A DNA stretch of 64,000 nucleotides from an uncultured Alistipes sp. (GCA_902388455.1 CABMPD010000012.1:20312-84311); one strand, 5' to 3'; counted from the first letter of the stretch, positions 45,170-55,806 are shown. Notes: generated by a model not told the origin, from the letters alone. Numbers and translations: made by a program.

Positions 45170-48100
45170 CTAAGCTTGTTCAATGTTCTCGGCCCTTCGC
45201 TCGCGGCGGTGCATCCAGTCATAGACTATCGGCACAATGAAGCCGTTGAGCAGTGTGGAGGTGAGCAGTCCTCCGAGGATAACCTTGGCCATGGGGCTCT
45301 GGATCTCGTTGCCGGGCAGGTCTCCGTTGATGGCCAGTGGAATCATGGCGAGGGCCGACGAGAGGGCCGTCATCAGGATGGGGTTGAGGCGGTCCAGGGA
45401 GCCCTGGAGGATGCACTCGCGTACGGAGAGGTGCTCCTCGGTGTGCAGGTGGTTGTAGCGGTTGATCAGCAGCATACCGTTTCGGGTGGCGATGCCGAAG
45501 AGGGCGATGAAGCCGATGATGGCTGGGATGCTGAGCTCGCCGGAGGTGATGATCAGGGCAAATACGCCTCCGATCAGGGCCAGCGGCAGGTTGAGCAGTA
45601 CGACTCCGCTCTGACGGGCGTTCTTGAACTCCATGTACAGCAGCAGGAAGATGACCACGATGCTCATCAGGGAGGTGAGCAGGAGGGTCCGGCTGGCGGC
45701 CTGCTCGCTCTCGAACTGTCCGCCGTACTCGATGTGGTAGCCCTCGGGCAGTTCAATCTCCTCGTCCACTATCTTCTGGATGTCGTTCACCACTCCGCGC
45801 AGGTCGCGTCCGCGGGTGTTGGCCGAGATGACGACCTTACGCTTCACGTTCTCGCGGTTGATGGTGTTGGGGCCCATCGAGGACTCCACGTCAGCCACGT
45901 AGGAGAGGGGTATCTTGCAGCCGTCGGCATCGTCGATCATCAGGTTGCGGATGCTCTCCATGTCGCCGCGGTTGTCCTCAGAGGCGCGGACCACGAGGTT
46001 GAAGGTCTTGCCCTCCTCGTAGACCTGCGATACGGTCTCACCGGCCATGTTCACTGTCACGAACTCGGCGAAGGCCGGCAGGGAGATGCCGTAACGGGCG
46101 AGCATGTCGCGCTTGGGGGTGATCTTGAGCTCGGGACGCTCGATCTGCTGCTCGACGTTGAGGTCGGCTATGCCCTCCACACCGCTGATGGCGCTCTTGA
46201 TGCGGTTTCCGATGACGAACATGTCGTTGAGGTTGTCTCCGAAGAGTTTGATGGCTATGCTGGCCTGGGTACCGCTGAGCATGGCGTCGATGCGGTGGCT
46301 GATGGGCTGGCCTATCTCTATATTGGCTCCGGTGATGGTAGAGAGTTTCTCACGCACCTCATCCAGAACCTCCGCGTGGGAGCGCTCATCCAGGATGAAA
46401 GGTGCCTCTATCTCGGATACATTGACTCCGAGGGCGTGCTCGTCCAGCTCGGCGCGTCCGGTCTTGCGGGCCACGGTCTGTATCTCGGGTATGGTCAGCA
46501 GCAGTTCTTCGGCCTGCCGTCCTATCTTGTCGGACTCCTCGAGGGAGACTCCGGGCAGGGAACTGACGTTGATGGTGAACGAGCCTTCGTTGAACGAGGG
46601 CAGGAAGCTGTGTCCGAGGGTGAAGAAGAGGCCGAGGGCCACGGCGAAGAGGGCGAGGGTGGAGCCGCCTACGATGGCCTTGTGGTTGAGGGCCCAGTTG
46701 AGTCCGTTGCGGTAGTGTTTCTTGAGCCACACGGCCACGAAGGCCTCCTTGGGCACCTTGGTGCTGTGCTTCTTGCCGCCAAGGAGGTAGGAGCAGAGCA
46801 CGGGAGTCAGGGTCAGGGCCACGATGGTCGAGGCGAAGAGGGCTACGATGAAGGATATTCCGAGGGGAATGAGCATCCTGCCTTCCATGCCGCTGAGGAA
46901 GAAGAGGGGCACGAAGCTGACGATGATGATCAGGGTCGAGTTCAGAATCGGCATACGCACCTCCTTCGAGGCGTTGAACACCACGTCGATTACCGGCAGC
47001 CGCTTGTCGGGCGGCAGGGCCCGGTTCTCCCGCAGATGTTTCCAGACATTCTCCACGTCCACTATCGCGTCGTCCACGAGGGAACCGATGGCGATGGCCA
47101 TACCTCCGAGGCTCATGGTGTTGAGGCTCAGCCCGAGGGCATCGAGCACGAGAATCGTGACGAGCAGCGAGAGGGGCAGAGTGATGAGCGAAATTATAGT
47201 GGTGCGGACATTGGCCAGGAATACGAAGAGGACGATGACCACGAAGATGGCGCCTTCATAGAGGGAGCGTTTTACATTGTTGATGGAGTTCTCGATAAAT
47301 GTGGCCTGACGGAAGATGTCGGTGGACACATGCACGTCGGCGGGCAGGTTCTTCTGCAGGTCGGCGATGGCGGCGTCCAGTCTCTCTGTCAGCTCGATGG
47401 TGCCGGTGTTGGGCTGCTTGGTGACTGTCAGCAGTACGGCCGGCTTGCCGCGCTCCGAGGCCAGTCCGAGCTTGGGCTGCTGGGCTCCGATGCGCACGTC
47501 GGCCACATCCTCGAGGGTCACGGGCATTCCGCTCTCGGTGGTCTTGATGACGGCTGCGGCCATCTCCTGCACGTCCTGGGTCGATACCACTCCGCGCACG
47601 ATGTACTCGCTGCCGTATTCGTAGATGACACCTCCATTGGTGTTCTGGTTCATGCCGCGGGTCACCTCCATCACTTCGCCGAGGGTGACGCCGTAGTGCT
47701 TCATCTTCTCGGGATGGATGAGTACCTGATACTCCTTGATGTCACCTCCGAGCACTGCTACCTGGGCCACACCTCCGGTGGAGAGCAGCCTGGGACGGAA
47801 GGTCCAGTCGGCCAGGGTCCTGAGGTCGAGCATCGAGGTGCTGTCGGCGGTCAGGGACACTATCAGCAGCTCTCCGAGGATGGAGGACTGTGGACCGAGG
47901 GTCGGGGTTCCGGAGTTCTCCGGCAGGTCGTCGGCGGCCGCGGCCAGTTTCTCGGATACAATCTGACGGGCAAGGTAGATGTCAGTGCCCCAGTCGAACT
48001 CTACCCATACTACGGAGAATCCGGTGGTCGAGGAGGAACGCACCCTGCGCACTCCGGTAGCACCGTTGACGGCCGTCTCGATGGGGAAGGTCACGAGCTG

Positions 48101-48286
48101 CTCGACCTCCTCGGCGGCCATTCCGTTGGCCTCGGTCATGACGACTACGGTCGGGGCGTTGAGGTCGGGGAAGACGTCTATCTCCGCGTTGAAGGTCCGG
48201 TAGAGTCCGGCGGCGAAGAGCAGAATGGCCGCGACGAGTATCAGCAGCCGGTTCTGCAGGGAAAAATGTATGATCTTGTTCAGCAT
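45170..48286 (-). CDS. CusA/CzcA-family heavy-metal RND efflux pump
   Basis: 1038-residue inner-membrane RND transporter with 12 predicted helices and two large periplasmic loops. Typical segments are FPDLNAPTVVVMTEANGMA, AIGSLVDDAIVDVENVWKHL in TM4 (proton-relay acids), and GFIALFGIATRNGMLLINRY in the second half. The HME class exports Cu/Ag or Co/Zn/Cd; which metal cannot be read from the sequence. Lies between the adaptor and the TolC-like gene, gaps 12 and 19 bases. Confidence 0.92.
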   Translation of the reverse strand: MLNKIIHFSLQNRLLILVAAILLFAAGLYRTFNAEIDVFPDLNAPTVVVMTEANGMAAEEVEQLVTFPIETAVNGATGVRRVRSSSTTGFSVVWVEFDWGTDIYLARQIVSEKLAAAADDLPENSGTPTLGPQSSILGELLIVSLTADSTSMLDLRTLADWTFRPRLLSTGGVAQVAVLGGDIKEYQVLIHPEKMKHYGVTLGEVMEVTRGMNQNTNGGVIYEYGSEYIVRGVVSTQDVQEMAAAVIKTTESGMPVTLEDVADVRIGAQQPKLGLASERGKPAVLLTVTKQPNTGTIELTERLDAAIADLQKNLPADVHVSTDIFRQATFIENSINNVKRSLYEGAIFVVIVLFVFLANVRTTIISLITLPLSLLVTILVLDALGLSLNTMSLGGMAIAIGSLVDDAIVDVENVWKHLRENRALPPDKRLPVIDVVFNASKEVRMPILNSTLIIIVSFVPLFFLSGMEGRMLIPLGISFIVALFASTIVALTLTPVLCSYLLGGKKHSTKVPKEAFVAVWLKKHYRNGLNWALNHKAIVGGSTLALFAVALGLFFTLGHSFLPSFNEGSFTINVSSLPGVSLEESDKIGRQAEELLLTIPEIQTVARKTGRAELDEHALGVNVSEIEAPFILDERSHAEVLDEVREKLSTITGANIEIGQPISHRIDAMLSGTQASIAIKLFGDNLNDMFVIGNRIKSAISGVEGIADLNVEQQIERPELKITPKRDMLARYGISLPAFAEFVTVNMAGETVSQVYEEGKTFNLVVRASEDNRGDMESIRNLMIDDADGCKIPLSYVADVESSMGPNTINRENVKRKVVISANTRGRDLRGVVNDIQKIVDEEIELPEGYHIEYGGQFESEQAASRTLLLTSLMSIVVIFLLLYMEFKNARQSGVVLLNLPLALIGGVFALIITSGELSIPAIIGFIALFGIATRNGMLLINRYNHLHTEEHLSVRECILQGSLDRLNPILMTALSSALAMIPLAINGDLPGNEIQSPMAKVILGGLLTSTLLNGFIVPIVYDWMHRRERRAENIEQA

Positions 48287-48298
48287 GACTGTCGCGGA

Positions 48299-49591
48299 TT
48301 AATGGTTGTGGGTATGGGCGGGTATGAGGTTGCTTGCGGAGGCCAGCTTGACGTGGGTGGCGCCGCGGGTGACTACGTTCTCGCCGCCCTTGAGGCCTGA
48401 GAGTATCTCATAGCGCTGTCCGTCGGTGGCTCCGAGGGTGACTTCCTGTTTCTTGTAGCAGGTCTCGTCTAACTTGATGAATACGAAATAGTGGCCCTGG
48501 GACTCGGTGACGGCCTCTACGGGGAGGGAGATGACTCCGTCCCTCTCGGCGGAGAGGAGCCATACCTGTGCGAAGGCTCCGGGGAGTATGTCCTTAGTGC
48601 CGTTGAAGGCAAATGTCACGGGAATGTAGGCATTGGTCTCGTCGGTCGAGCGGCCGTAGCCGAGCAGGCGGCCTCCGAGTTCGGTGGTGCTGTAGACGCG
48701 GTCGCCGTATGAGAGCCTGAAGTTTGCGTCCTTGACTCCGGGCAGACGGTTGAGGTATCTTTCGGATACATCGGCCTTGAGGTACATCTTATTCCCCGTG
48801 ATGACGCCGGCAAGCGGAGTGCCGACCGAAACATAATCGCCTTCCTTAACTAAGCAGTTTTTGACATATCCTTTGATGGGGGATTTGACGACAGTGCCGT
48901 TCTCTACTCCGTCGGCAGCCAGAGCCTCGTAAGTGAGGCGGGCGGTCTCATAGCGGCCCTTTGCGGCCTCGTACTCCTGTCGTGAGACGATATTGTCCTC
49001 TACCAGCTTGGCAGCCCTCTCGTATTCCTGCCTGGCGGTCTCATACTCGATTTTGGCCCTCTGCACGGGGTCTCCGTCCTGCAGGTGACGGGAAGATATG
49101 GTGAACATGGGGCTGCCCTCTTTTACGTAGCTGCCTTCCACGAGAGGGGAAACGAAGGATACCACGCCCGGAACGTTTGCCACCACCGTGGTCTCATCCT
49201 CGGGAGCCGGCATGATGCGGCCGCTGACCTCGAGGACTCCGCGGAACTTGCCGGGAAGTATGGTCTCGGCCATTACTCCGGCCGCAGCGGCGCTTTCGGC
49301 ACTGAGGGTTATCTCATCGGGATTGCCTTCTCCCTCTTCATGGGAATGGGCATCCGCTTCGGCATGACCGTGGTCATGTCCTTCGTGGCTGTGCCCTTCA
49401 TGATCATGGTGGTCATGCCCCTCGTGGCTGTCTCCTTCGTGCGCATGATGGTCGTGCCCGTCATGAGCATGATCATGCATTTCCTCGGAATGGGAGTGTC
49501 CGTTGCCGGATGTGTTGTTGCAGGAGGACAGTACGCAGCATGTCGAGATGCAGAGTATGCCCAATAAGAGTGTCTTTATGGTCTGTTTCAT
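48299..49591 (-). CDS. RND periplasmic adaptor with His-rich N-terminus (CusB-like)
   Basis: 430-residue lipoprotein (signal ends CVLSSC-NN). Residues about 32-92 are dominated by His/Asp/Glu (HDHAHDGHDHHAHEGDSHEG and similar), a probable metal-binding segment. The adaptor fold follows: barrel-sandwich hybrid (VANVPGVVSFVSPLVEGSYV), alpha-hairpin (ETARQEYERAAKLVEDNIVS) and beta-barrel domains. It joins the RND pump to the outer-membrane channel. First gene of the operon, with a minus-strand TACTTTTG box at 49624-49631. Confidence 0.9.
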   Translation of the reverse strand: MKQTIKTLLLGILCISTCCVLSSCNNTSGNGHSHSEEMHDHAHDGHDHHAHEGDSHEGHDHHDHEGHSHEGHDHGHAEADAHSHEEGEGNPDEITLSAESAAAAGVMAETILPGKFRGVLEVSGRIMPAPEDETTVVANVPGVVSFVSPLVEGSYVKEGSPMFTISSRHLQDGDPVQRAKIEYETARQEYERAAKLVEDNIVSRQEYEAAKGRYETARLTYEALAADGVENGTVVKSPIKGYVKNCLVKEGDYVSVGTPLAGVITGNKMYLKADVSERYLNRLPGVKDANFRLSYGDRVYSTTELGGRLLGYGRSTDETNAYIPVTFAFNGTKDILPGAFAQVWLLSAERDGVISLPVEAVTESQGHYFVFIKLDETCYKKQEVTLGATDGQRYEILSGLKGGENVVTRGATHVKLASASNLIPAHTHNH

Positions 49592-49623
49592 ATGATGAGT
49601 ATTTCGGTTATTTTAAAACTGCG

Positions 49624-49631
49624 CAAAAGTA
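49624..49631 (-). promoter_or_regulatory. -7 box of the metal-efflux operon
   Basis: TACTTTTG on the minus strand, 32 bases before the adaptor start codon. Confidence 0.5.
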
Positions 49632-49708
49632 TCTTTTGTGCTGTGCAACTCTGTTGCAAATACGGTACGGTATTTGTATTTTTAGAAAAATAAAAAAAGG
49701 AGAAGAAA

Positions 49709-50245
49709 ATGAAAAGTGTGATTTTAACATTTATGATGCTGCTTACAATCGGTGCGGCAGGCGCTGTCCCTCAGAATACAAAGCATGGGCAGACGGCGGA
49801 AATTGTACGCAATTCTATTCAGGACTCTATTTTATCTGATGCTATTTGTAATATGACCTTTGTTCTTGAGGCTAATAGGCTGGTTACTCCGTCTGGCGAG
49901 AGTGTGATGGTTGCATCCAATACCAACTTTGTCATGATTGAGGGAGATAAGGCTGTTATTCAGGTGTCTCCTCTGACGGGACCTGGAATAAATGGGGTCG
50001 GAGGTATAACGGTAGATGGTTATATATCTGATGTTCAGTTTAATACTGATAGAAGAGGTAACCTGATTCTGACGATGAATGTGAAAGGTGCGGCTGCATC
50101 TTGTCGTCTGATGTTTACTTTAGGCAAAGGTGGAGGAATGGCCAGGGTGCGGATAGATCCCAACTATTCCGCAGATGATATAACTCTGTTCGGAGATCTT
50201 GTGCCTGCAGAGTTGTCGACAGTGCATCAGGGCCGTACGTTGTAA
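49709..50245 (+). CDS. DUF4251 family exported protein
   Basis: 178 residues with a signal peptide (IGAAGA). The DUF4251 pattern is visible: MTFVLEANRLV, NTNFVMIEGDKAVIQV, GVGGITVDGYISDV, and the closing GGMARVRIDPNYSADDITLFGDLVP. Periplasmic, unknown function, Bacteroidota-specific. An AGGAGA purine run precedes the ATG, unusual for this phylum, where such sites are weak. Confidence 0.8.
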   Translation: MKSVILTFMMLLTIGAAGAVPQNTKHGQTAEIVRNSIQDSILSDAICNMTFVLEANRLVTPSGESVMVASNTNFVMIEGDKAVIQVSPLTGPGINGVGGITVDGYISDVQFNTDRRGNLILTMNVKGAAASCRLMFTLGKGGGMARVRIDPNYSADDITLFGDLVPAELSTVHQGRTL

Positions 50246-50290
50246 TGTTTTTTTTGCTAACTTGCAGCGGATTTCTCTAAGTTGTAAGTT

Positions 50291-53200
50291 ATGCGACAAG
50301 GACTGAAGAAGACTCTAAAAGTCACATTGATAACGTTGGCTTCAGCCGTCGGGCTGTGCCTGGTGGCGGTAGCTGTTGTGTTGTGGCTTGTGCTCACGCC
50401 CTCAAGACTGACTCCGATAGTTGAGGAAGCTGCGAACAGGTATCTTAATGCAGAGGTCAGGATCGGAAAGGTGGATGTGACGCTGCTCTCGACATTTCCC
50501 CGCCTGACTCTAAGAGTAGAAGACGGGGAAATGGTTGTCAGGAATACGGGTGATTCTACAAGGTCGGCTAAGCCTCACCGTGATTCTCTTTTGAGATTTG
50601 CAAGATGCAGGATTACATTTGACCCTGTCGCCTATTTGCGTGATAATCGATTGATTATACACAGGCTGCTGCTTGACAGTGCTTCCGTGTATGCATGGAG
50701 GGATGCCAACGGGATGGCAAATTGGAATTTTATACCGTCTGACCCTAATGACGAATCTGATACTAAGTCGGATACGGCCGACGGAGGTTTCCATCCGAGC
50801 GCTGTCGTTCTTCGTTCTTTAAGGATAAGGGGCGCGGACATAATTTTCAATGACCGTTCTACGGATATATATACAAGAGTTCATGATGTGAATACCCGTC
50901 TTAAGATGGGTGCCGGTGTGAGAGGGGCTGCGGCGGATTTGGATTTTTCCTGCGGTAATCTGATTTTCTGGCAGCAGGGAGATCTGCTGTTGCGGCGAAC
51001 GGCATTGTCCCTCAAGACAACTGTTGGAATCAATGCTGACAGTATGAAAGTAGTGCTGCGCAATGCGGATTTGGGGGTTAATGATGTCCATTTGGCATTG
51101 AACGGTATGGCGCGGAGGGATACAGTCCGTAAGGCAGTTGATCTGGATTTGAAATTCTCGGCCGTTGCTCCTTCTGTAGAGAAATTGCTGGCGATGATAC
51201 CGGAGTCGGTTGTCGAGCATAAGGATCTTACAGCTGACGGGACAGTAGTCTTGGAGGGCAGTATAGACGGAGCTTACGGCAATGGTCTGCTGCCGGCCGT
51301 ATCGTTGTGCATGAAGATAGAGAATGCTACAGCCCGGTACGAGGGCTTCCCTTACGGAATAGACCGTCTTAATGCAGATTTCGATGCATTTGTAGACCTT
51401 ATGAGGGAGAAGGATTCTTTCTTGGACTTGAAGATTTTCCAGCTTCAGGGTAATGATATGGATATACTGGCTGATGCCAGGGTTACTGAGATTTTCGAGG
51501 ATCCTCAGATTGTGTTTAATACAAAGGCAATAGTGGATTTGGGAAGTATATCCAAAACATTTCCGCTTAAGGAAGGACTGTCTCTTTCAGGAATTCTGGA
51601 TGCTGATTTGAAGGTGCGTACACGTTTGTCGACCATCAGAAACCAGGATTACGGCCGGATATTTGCCGCCGGTAAACTGTATATGAACGAAGTCTCCGTA
51701 AAGGATGCTTCTTCCGGTTTGGATGCAGAGGGAAGTGTTGATTTGAAATTTTTGGGAGGTAGGGCTCTAGGACTTGATGGCCGGATTTCCAGGCTTTACT
51801 TGAAGAGCCCTTGGGCCGATGCTTTGGCTGATAGCCTGCAGTTGAGGGTGATTTCTACCCGACCCAAGGATACAACACGGGTTTTCAAGATGAAGGCTGA
51901 TTTTCAAATGAACCGGGTTGGGGCATCGGTTGGAGATTCGCTGAAGGTTTTTCTTGGTAGAGGAGGTGTGACTGCATCTCTTGGACCTAATCCGGAAAGG
52001 GCAGACCGTCCGAGAATAGAGGTTGAAGTGGATACGGATTCGCTTTTCGCCAAGTACGGGGACATTAGAGGTGGGCTCAGTAACGGGCAGGTGAGCCTGC
52101 TGGCAGACAAGCTCAGGGATTCGTTGTGGAGGCCTTCTGTAATTGTAGGATTCAACCGTTTGCGTGGTGGAATGGGAGATTCTCTTGGGGTTTTCTGTGC
52201 CAAGGGACAGATTAAAGCTTCGCTTAGACCTAGAGGCAGTGAGAAAAAGCAGCCAAGAATCAGTTTTAGTGTCGAAACGGATTCAATATATGCAGGAATG
52301 GGAGAACTGTCCGGCGGTATGAAGAAAGGTGTAATCAAGTTGCAGGCAGACAAGGTACGTGATTCCTTGTGGATTCCATCGGGCACATTACGGTTCAACC
52401 GGCTGATAGCTGAGACTCCTCAGTGTGCCCTGCCTGTGCGTTTCAACCGGACCGTAATCAAGTTCGGAGACAGGAAAATCTCACTTGAGAAGGCTGTTGT
52501 CAGGGTCGGAAGGTCCAATGTGACGCTTTCCGGCACGGTATACGATCTTTATGGGGCATTGAAACGGGGCCATTTGCTCCGTGCAGATTTGGATATTAGC
52601 TCCAAGAACCTGAATGTCAATCAACTTATGAGGGCATTTGCAACTCCGGAGGCATCTGAACAGGAGGTAGAGTCCGATACCGTGTCGAATGTGCTCAGAC
52701 TTTTCGAAGTACCTGGTAATATCAGTTTTGATCTGACTACAGACATTGACAGATTACGTTTCGGTAAATATGTATTCAGGAATATCAAGGGCAAGGCTGA
52801 ACTTAAAAACAGTCATGTCTATCTGGAGGACCTTACCCTCAATGCTCTTGACAGTGCATCGCTGAGTGCTTCGCTGATTTATAAGGCAGCCTCTTCAAAA
52901 TTTGGCTATGCAGGTTTTGATTTCAAGCTACATGATATAGATATTGCATCTCTCGTAGATGCTACCCCGGCTATAGATTCCCTGGTGCCGATGCTGGAGT
53001 CTTTTAAAGGCAAAGTTCAGGTTGATGTGGCGGCAGAGGGTGTGCTGGATTCTCTGCTGAATATCAAGGTCCCGTCTCTGCGGGCAGCAGTCTATATCCG
53101 TGGCGATTCCCTTGTGTTGATGGATGGCAGGACATTTGCTGAGATATCCAAGAAACTTATGTTCAAAAATAAAGAAGAGAATTTGATAGACAGTATATCC

Positions 53201-53680
53201 GTCAATATTACAGTTGAGGACGGTAGTGTCAATATATATCCTTTTCTTGTGGAGATTGACCGTTATCAGGCGGCTGTCGGCGGGGTGCAGAACCTGGACA
53301 TGAGTTTCGATTACCACATCTCGCTGCTGAAGTCTCCTCTGCCGTTCCGGGCCGGGCTGAATATCCGCGGTACGCCGGATGACATGCGTTTCGGCATAGG
53401 CAGGGCCAGATATAAGGATGCCGTAACCCCTGTGGAGACCCGCAAGGTAGATTCCGCGCGGATGAATCTGAGCAATGAGATAACCCGCCGTTTCAGGAAA
53501 GCCGGCGAGCGCAACCGCTGGGGAGACAGAGCCGCGGCGCGTACCCGTATCGACTGGGAGCGGAAGCGGGATTCCGTGCGCAGGCATCACCGCATCGTGT
53601 TCGAGGAGGACTCGATTCAGTGGGAGAAGGTGACTCCCCTGCCGCCCGCTCCGGGAGGCCCTGTCCCTGAGTGTCCCTGA
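50291..53680 (+). CDS. AsmA-like family protein
   Basis: 1129 residues: one N-terminal membrane helix (about 12-34), then RLTPIVEEAANRYLNAEVRIGKVDVTLLSTFPRLTLRVED in the AsmA N-terminal domain. Long beta-rich repeats follow, and a C-terminal AsmA-like part (LSGTVYDLYGALKRGHL, MSFDYHISLLKSPLPFRAGLNI). AsmA/TamB-type proteins bridge inner and outer membranes and are linked to phospholipid transport. Three internal segments (about 540-720) repeat GDSLKVFLGRGGVTASL-like blocks. The 3' end is higher in GC. Confidence 0.82.
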   Translation: MRQGLKKTLKVTLITLASAVGLCLVAVAVVLWLVLTPSRLTPIVEEAANRYLNAEVRIGKVDVTLLSTFPRLTLRVEDGEMVVRNTGDSTRSAKPHRDSLLRFARCRITFDPVAYLRDNRLIIHRLLLDSASVYAWRDANGMANWNFIPSDPNDESDTKSDTADGGFHPSAVVLRSLRIRGADIIFNDRSTDIYTRVHDVNTRLKMGAGVRGAAADLDFSCGNLIFWQQGDLLLRRTALSLKTTVGINADSMKVVLRNADLGVNDVHLALNGMARRDTVRKAVDLDLKFSAVAPSVEKLLAMIPESVVEHKDLTADGTVVLEGSIDGAYGNGLLPAVSLCMKIENATARYEGFPYGIDRLNADFDAFVDLMREKDSFLDLKIFQLQGNDMDILADARVTEIFEDPQIVFNTKAIVDLGSISKTFPLKEGLSLSGILDADLKVRTRLSTIRNQDYGRIFAAGKLYMNEVSVKDASSGLDAEGSVDLKFLGGRALGLDGRISRLYLKSPWADALADSLQLRVISTRPKDTTRVFKMKADFQMNRVGASVGDSLKVFLGRGGVTASLGPNPERADRPRIEVEVDTDSLFAKYGDIRGGLSNGQVSLLADKLRDSLWRPSVIVGFNRLRGGMGDSLGVFCAKGQIKASLRPRGSEKKQPRISFSVETDSIYAGMGELSGGMKKGVIKLQADKVRDSLWIPSGTLRFNRLIAETPQCALPVRFNRTVIKFGDRKISLEKAVVRVGRSNVTLSGTVYDLYGALKRGHLLRADLDISSKNLNVNQLMRAFATPEASEQEVESDTVSNVLRLFEVPGNISFDLTTDIDRLRFGKYVFRNIKGKAELKNSHVYLEDLTLNALDSASLSASLIYKAASSKFGYAGFDFKLHDIDIASLVDATPAIDSLVPMLESFKGKVQVDVAAEGVLDSLLNIKVPSLRAAVYIRGDSLVLMDGRTFAEISKKLMFKNKEENLIDSISVNITVEDGSVNIYPFLVEIDRYQAAVGGVQNLDMSFDYHISLLKSPLPFRAGLNIRGTPDDMRFGIGRARYKDAVTPVETRKVDSARMNLSNEITRRFRKAGERNRWGDRAAARTRIDWERKRDSVRRHHRIVFEEDSIQWEKVTPLPPAPGGPVPECP

Positions 53681-53715
53681 GGTTTAAAAAAGTTCATTTC
53701 TTGAGAAATCTTTTA

Positions 53716-53723
53716 TAAATTTG
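53716..53723 (+). promoter_or_regulatory. -7 box for the rfbA operon
   Basis: TAAATTTG, 34 bases before the rfbA start. Confidence 0.5.
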
Positions 53724-53757
53724 CACGATAACTTCAAAACAACACATAACTTCTATT

Positions 53758-54669
53758 ATGAAAGGAATCGTACTCGCCGGAGGCTCCGGCACCAGACTGT
53801 ATCCCATAACGAAGGGTATCAGCAAGCAGTTGATCCCGATATATGACAAACCGATGGTGTACTACCCCGTGTCCGTGCTGATGCTGGCCGGTATCCGGGA
53901 GATTCTCATAATATCCACACCTGCCGACCTTCCCGGCTTCAGGCGTCTTCTCGGAGACGGCTCTGATTACGGAGTGCGCTTCGAGTATGCCGAGCAGCCA
54001 TCTCCGGACGGACTGGCGCAGGCCTTCATCATCGGCCGCGAGTTCATCGGCCGCGATGCCGCCTGCCTGGTGCTTGGAGACAACATCTTCTACGGCAGCT
54101 ACTTCACCGTCATGCTGCGCAGGGCCGTGAACAGGGCGGAGAAAGAGGGGCTTGCCACGGTCTTCGGTTACTGGGTGGCCGATCCCGAGCGTTACGGCGT
54201 GGCGGAGATAGATTCCAAGGGCAATGTGCTCAGCATCGAGGAGAAGCCTAAGGAGCCCAAATCCAACTATGCCGTCACCGGTCTCTATTTCTATCCCAAC
54301 GAGGTGGTGGACGTTGCGGCCAATGTGAAGCCCTCAGCCCGCGGAGAACTGGAGATAACCTCCGTCAACCAGGAGTTCCTGGAGCGCGGCAAGCTCCGCC
54401 TGGAGACCCTGGGACGCGGATTCGCCTGGCTGGACACCGGTACGCACGACTCGCTGGCCGAGGCATCTACATTCATCGAGGTGATCGAGAAGCGTCAGGG
54501 CCAGAAGGTGGCCTGTCTGGAGGACATCGCCCTGCGCAGCGGCTGGATTACCCCCGACCAGCTCCGTGAGACGGCCAAGCCCATGAGCAAGAACCAGTAC
54601 GGTCAGTATCTGCTCCGTATCGCTGACGAGGAGGAGCAGAAGCTGGCCAGGAAACATCATAACAAATAA
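53758..54669 (+). CDS. rfbA: Glucose-1-phosphate thymidylyltransferase RfbA
   Basis: 303 residues. Nucleotide-binding [20 protein letters not shown], then [42 protein letters not shown] and [12 protein letters not shown] are diagnostic for RmlA. It makes dTDP-glucose, the first committed step of dTDP-sugar (e.g. rhamnose) synthesis for cell-surface polysaccharide. Followed 12 bases later by rfbB. Confidence 0.95.
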   Translation: MKGIVLAGGSGTRLYPITKGISKQLIPIYDKPMVYYPVSVLMLAGIREILIISTPADLPGFRRLLGDGSDYGVRFEYAEQPSPDGLAQAFIIGREFIGRDAACLVLGDNIFYGSYFTVMLRRAVNRAEKEGLATVFGYWVADPERYGVAEIDSKGNVLSIEEKPKEPKSNYAVTGLYFYPNEVVDVAANVKPSARGELEITSVNQEFLERGKLRLETLGRGFAWLDTGTHDSLAEASTFIEVIEKRQGQKVACLEDIALRSGWITPDQLRETAKPMSKNQYGQYLLRIADEEEQKLARKHHNK

Positions 54670-54681
54670 TAACTTCTGACA

Positions 54682-55794
54682 ATGGAATTCAAGCGCAACA
54701 TACTGATAACTGGCGGCGCGGGCTTCATCGGGAGCCACGTCGTGCGCCTCTTCGTGAACAAGTACCCCGAGTACCGTATCGTAAACCTGGACAAGCTGAC
54801 CTACGCGGGCAACCTGGCCAACTTGAAGGACATCGAGCAGGCTCCGAACTACGTGTTCGTGCGTGCCGACATCTGCGACTTCGAGACAGTGTGCGGAATC
54901 TTTGAGAAATACGGCATCGACGGCGTGATCCACCTTGCGGCCGAGAGCCACGTGGACCGCTCGATCAAGGACCCCTTCACCTTCGCGAGGACCAATGTGC
55001 TCGGCACCCTGTCCATGCTCCAGGCCGCCAAGCATCACTGGGACGGGAAGTGGGAGGGCAAGCGCTTCTACCACATCTCTACCGACGAGGTGTACGGCGC
55101 CCTTGAGCTGACCCATCCGGAGGGTATTCACTCGGACATCAGCGCCCACGAGGTGTACGGTGACGAGTTTTTCCGCGAGACCACGCGATACAGCCCCCAC
55201 AGCCCCTACAGCGCCTCTAAGGCTTCTTCCGACCATTTCGTACGGGCCTTCCACGACACCTACGGGATGCCTACCATAGTTACGAACTGCTCGAACAACT
55301 ACGGCCCCTACCAGTTCCCGGAGAAACTGATACCGCTGTTCATCAACAACATCCGCCACCGCAAGCCCCTTCCGGTGTACGGCAAGGGTGAGAATGTGCG
55401 CGACTGGCTGTATGTGGAGGACCATGCGAGGGCCATCGACCTTATCTTCCACGAGGGAAAGGTGGCCGAGACGTACAACATCGGCGGTTTCAACGAGTGG
55501 AAGAACATTGACCTTATCAAGGTCATCATCAAGACCGTGGACCGTATCCTGGGCAATCCGGAGGGTTATTCGGACAGCCTCATCACCTACGTCACGGACC
55601 GTGCGGGCCACGACCTGCGGTATGCCATCGACGCCACGAAGCTGCACCGAGAGCTGGGCTGGAGCCCGAGTCTCCAGTTTGAGGAGGGTATCGACAAAAC
55701 TGTCCGCTGGTATCTTGACAACCAGGCGTGGATGGACAACATCACCTCCGGCGAGTACGAGAAGTACTACGAGGACATGTACGGCAACAGATAG
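54682..55794 (+). CDS. rfbB: dTDP-glucose 4,6-dehydratase RfbB
   Basis: 370 residues. Rossmann motif TGGAGFIGSHVVRLF, then LAAESHVDRSI, HISTDEVYG and YSASKASSDHFVRA (catalytic Tyr-x3-Lys). Converts dTDP-glucose to dTDP-4-keto-6-deoxyglucose. rfbC and rfbD are not in this cluster, so the full rhamnose set is split or the product is another deoxysugar. Confidence 0.95.
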   Translation: MEFKRNILITGGAGFIGSHVVRLFVNKYPEYRIVNLDKLTYAGNLANLKDIEQAPNYVFVRADICDFETVCGIFEKYGIDGVIHLAAESHVDRSIKDPFTFARTNVLGTLSMLQAAKHHWDGKWEGKRFYHISTDEVYGALELTHPEGIHSDISAHEVYGDEFFRETTRYSPHSPYSASKASSDHFVRAFHDTYGMPTIVTNCSNNYGPYQFPEKLIPLFINNIRHRKPLPVYGKGENVRDWLYVEDHARAIDLIFHEGKVAETYNIGGFNEWKNIDLIKVIIKTVDRILGNPEGYSDSLITYVTDRAGHDLRYAIDATKLHRELGWSPSLQFEEGIDKTVRWYLDNQAWMDNITSGEYEKYYEDMYGNR

Positions 55795-55806
55795 CATCAC
55801 GTCCGG

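Noticed and set aside
45176..48400. 1074-codon open frame on the plus strand opposite the RND pump gene
   Set aside because: It is the antisense shadow of a conserved high-GC gene; the translation is low-complexity Gly/His/Asp/Val without domains, and the minus-strand RND protein is unmistakable.
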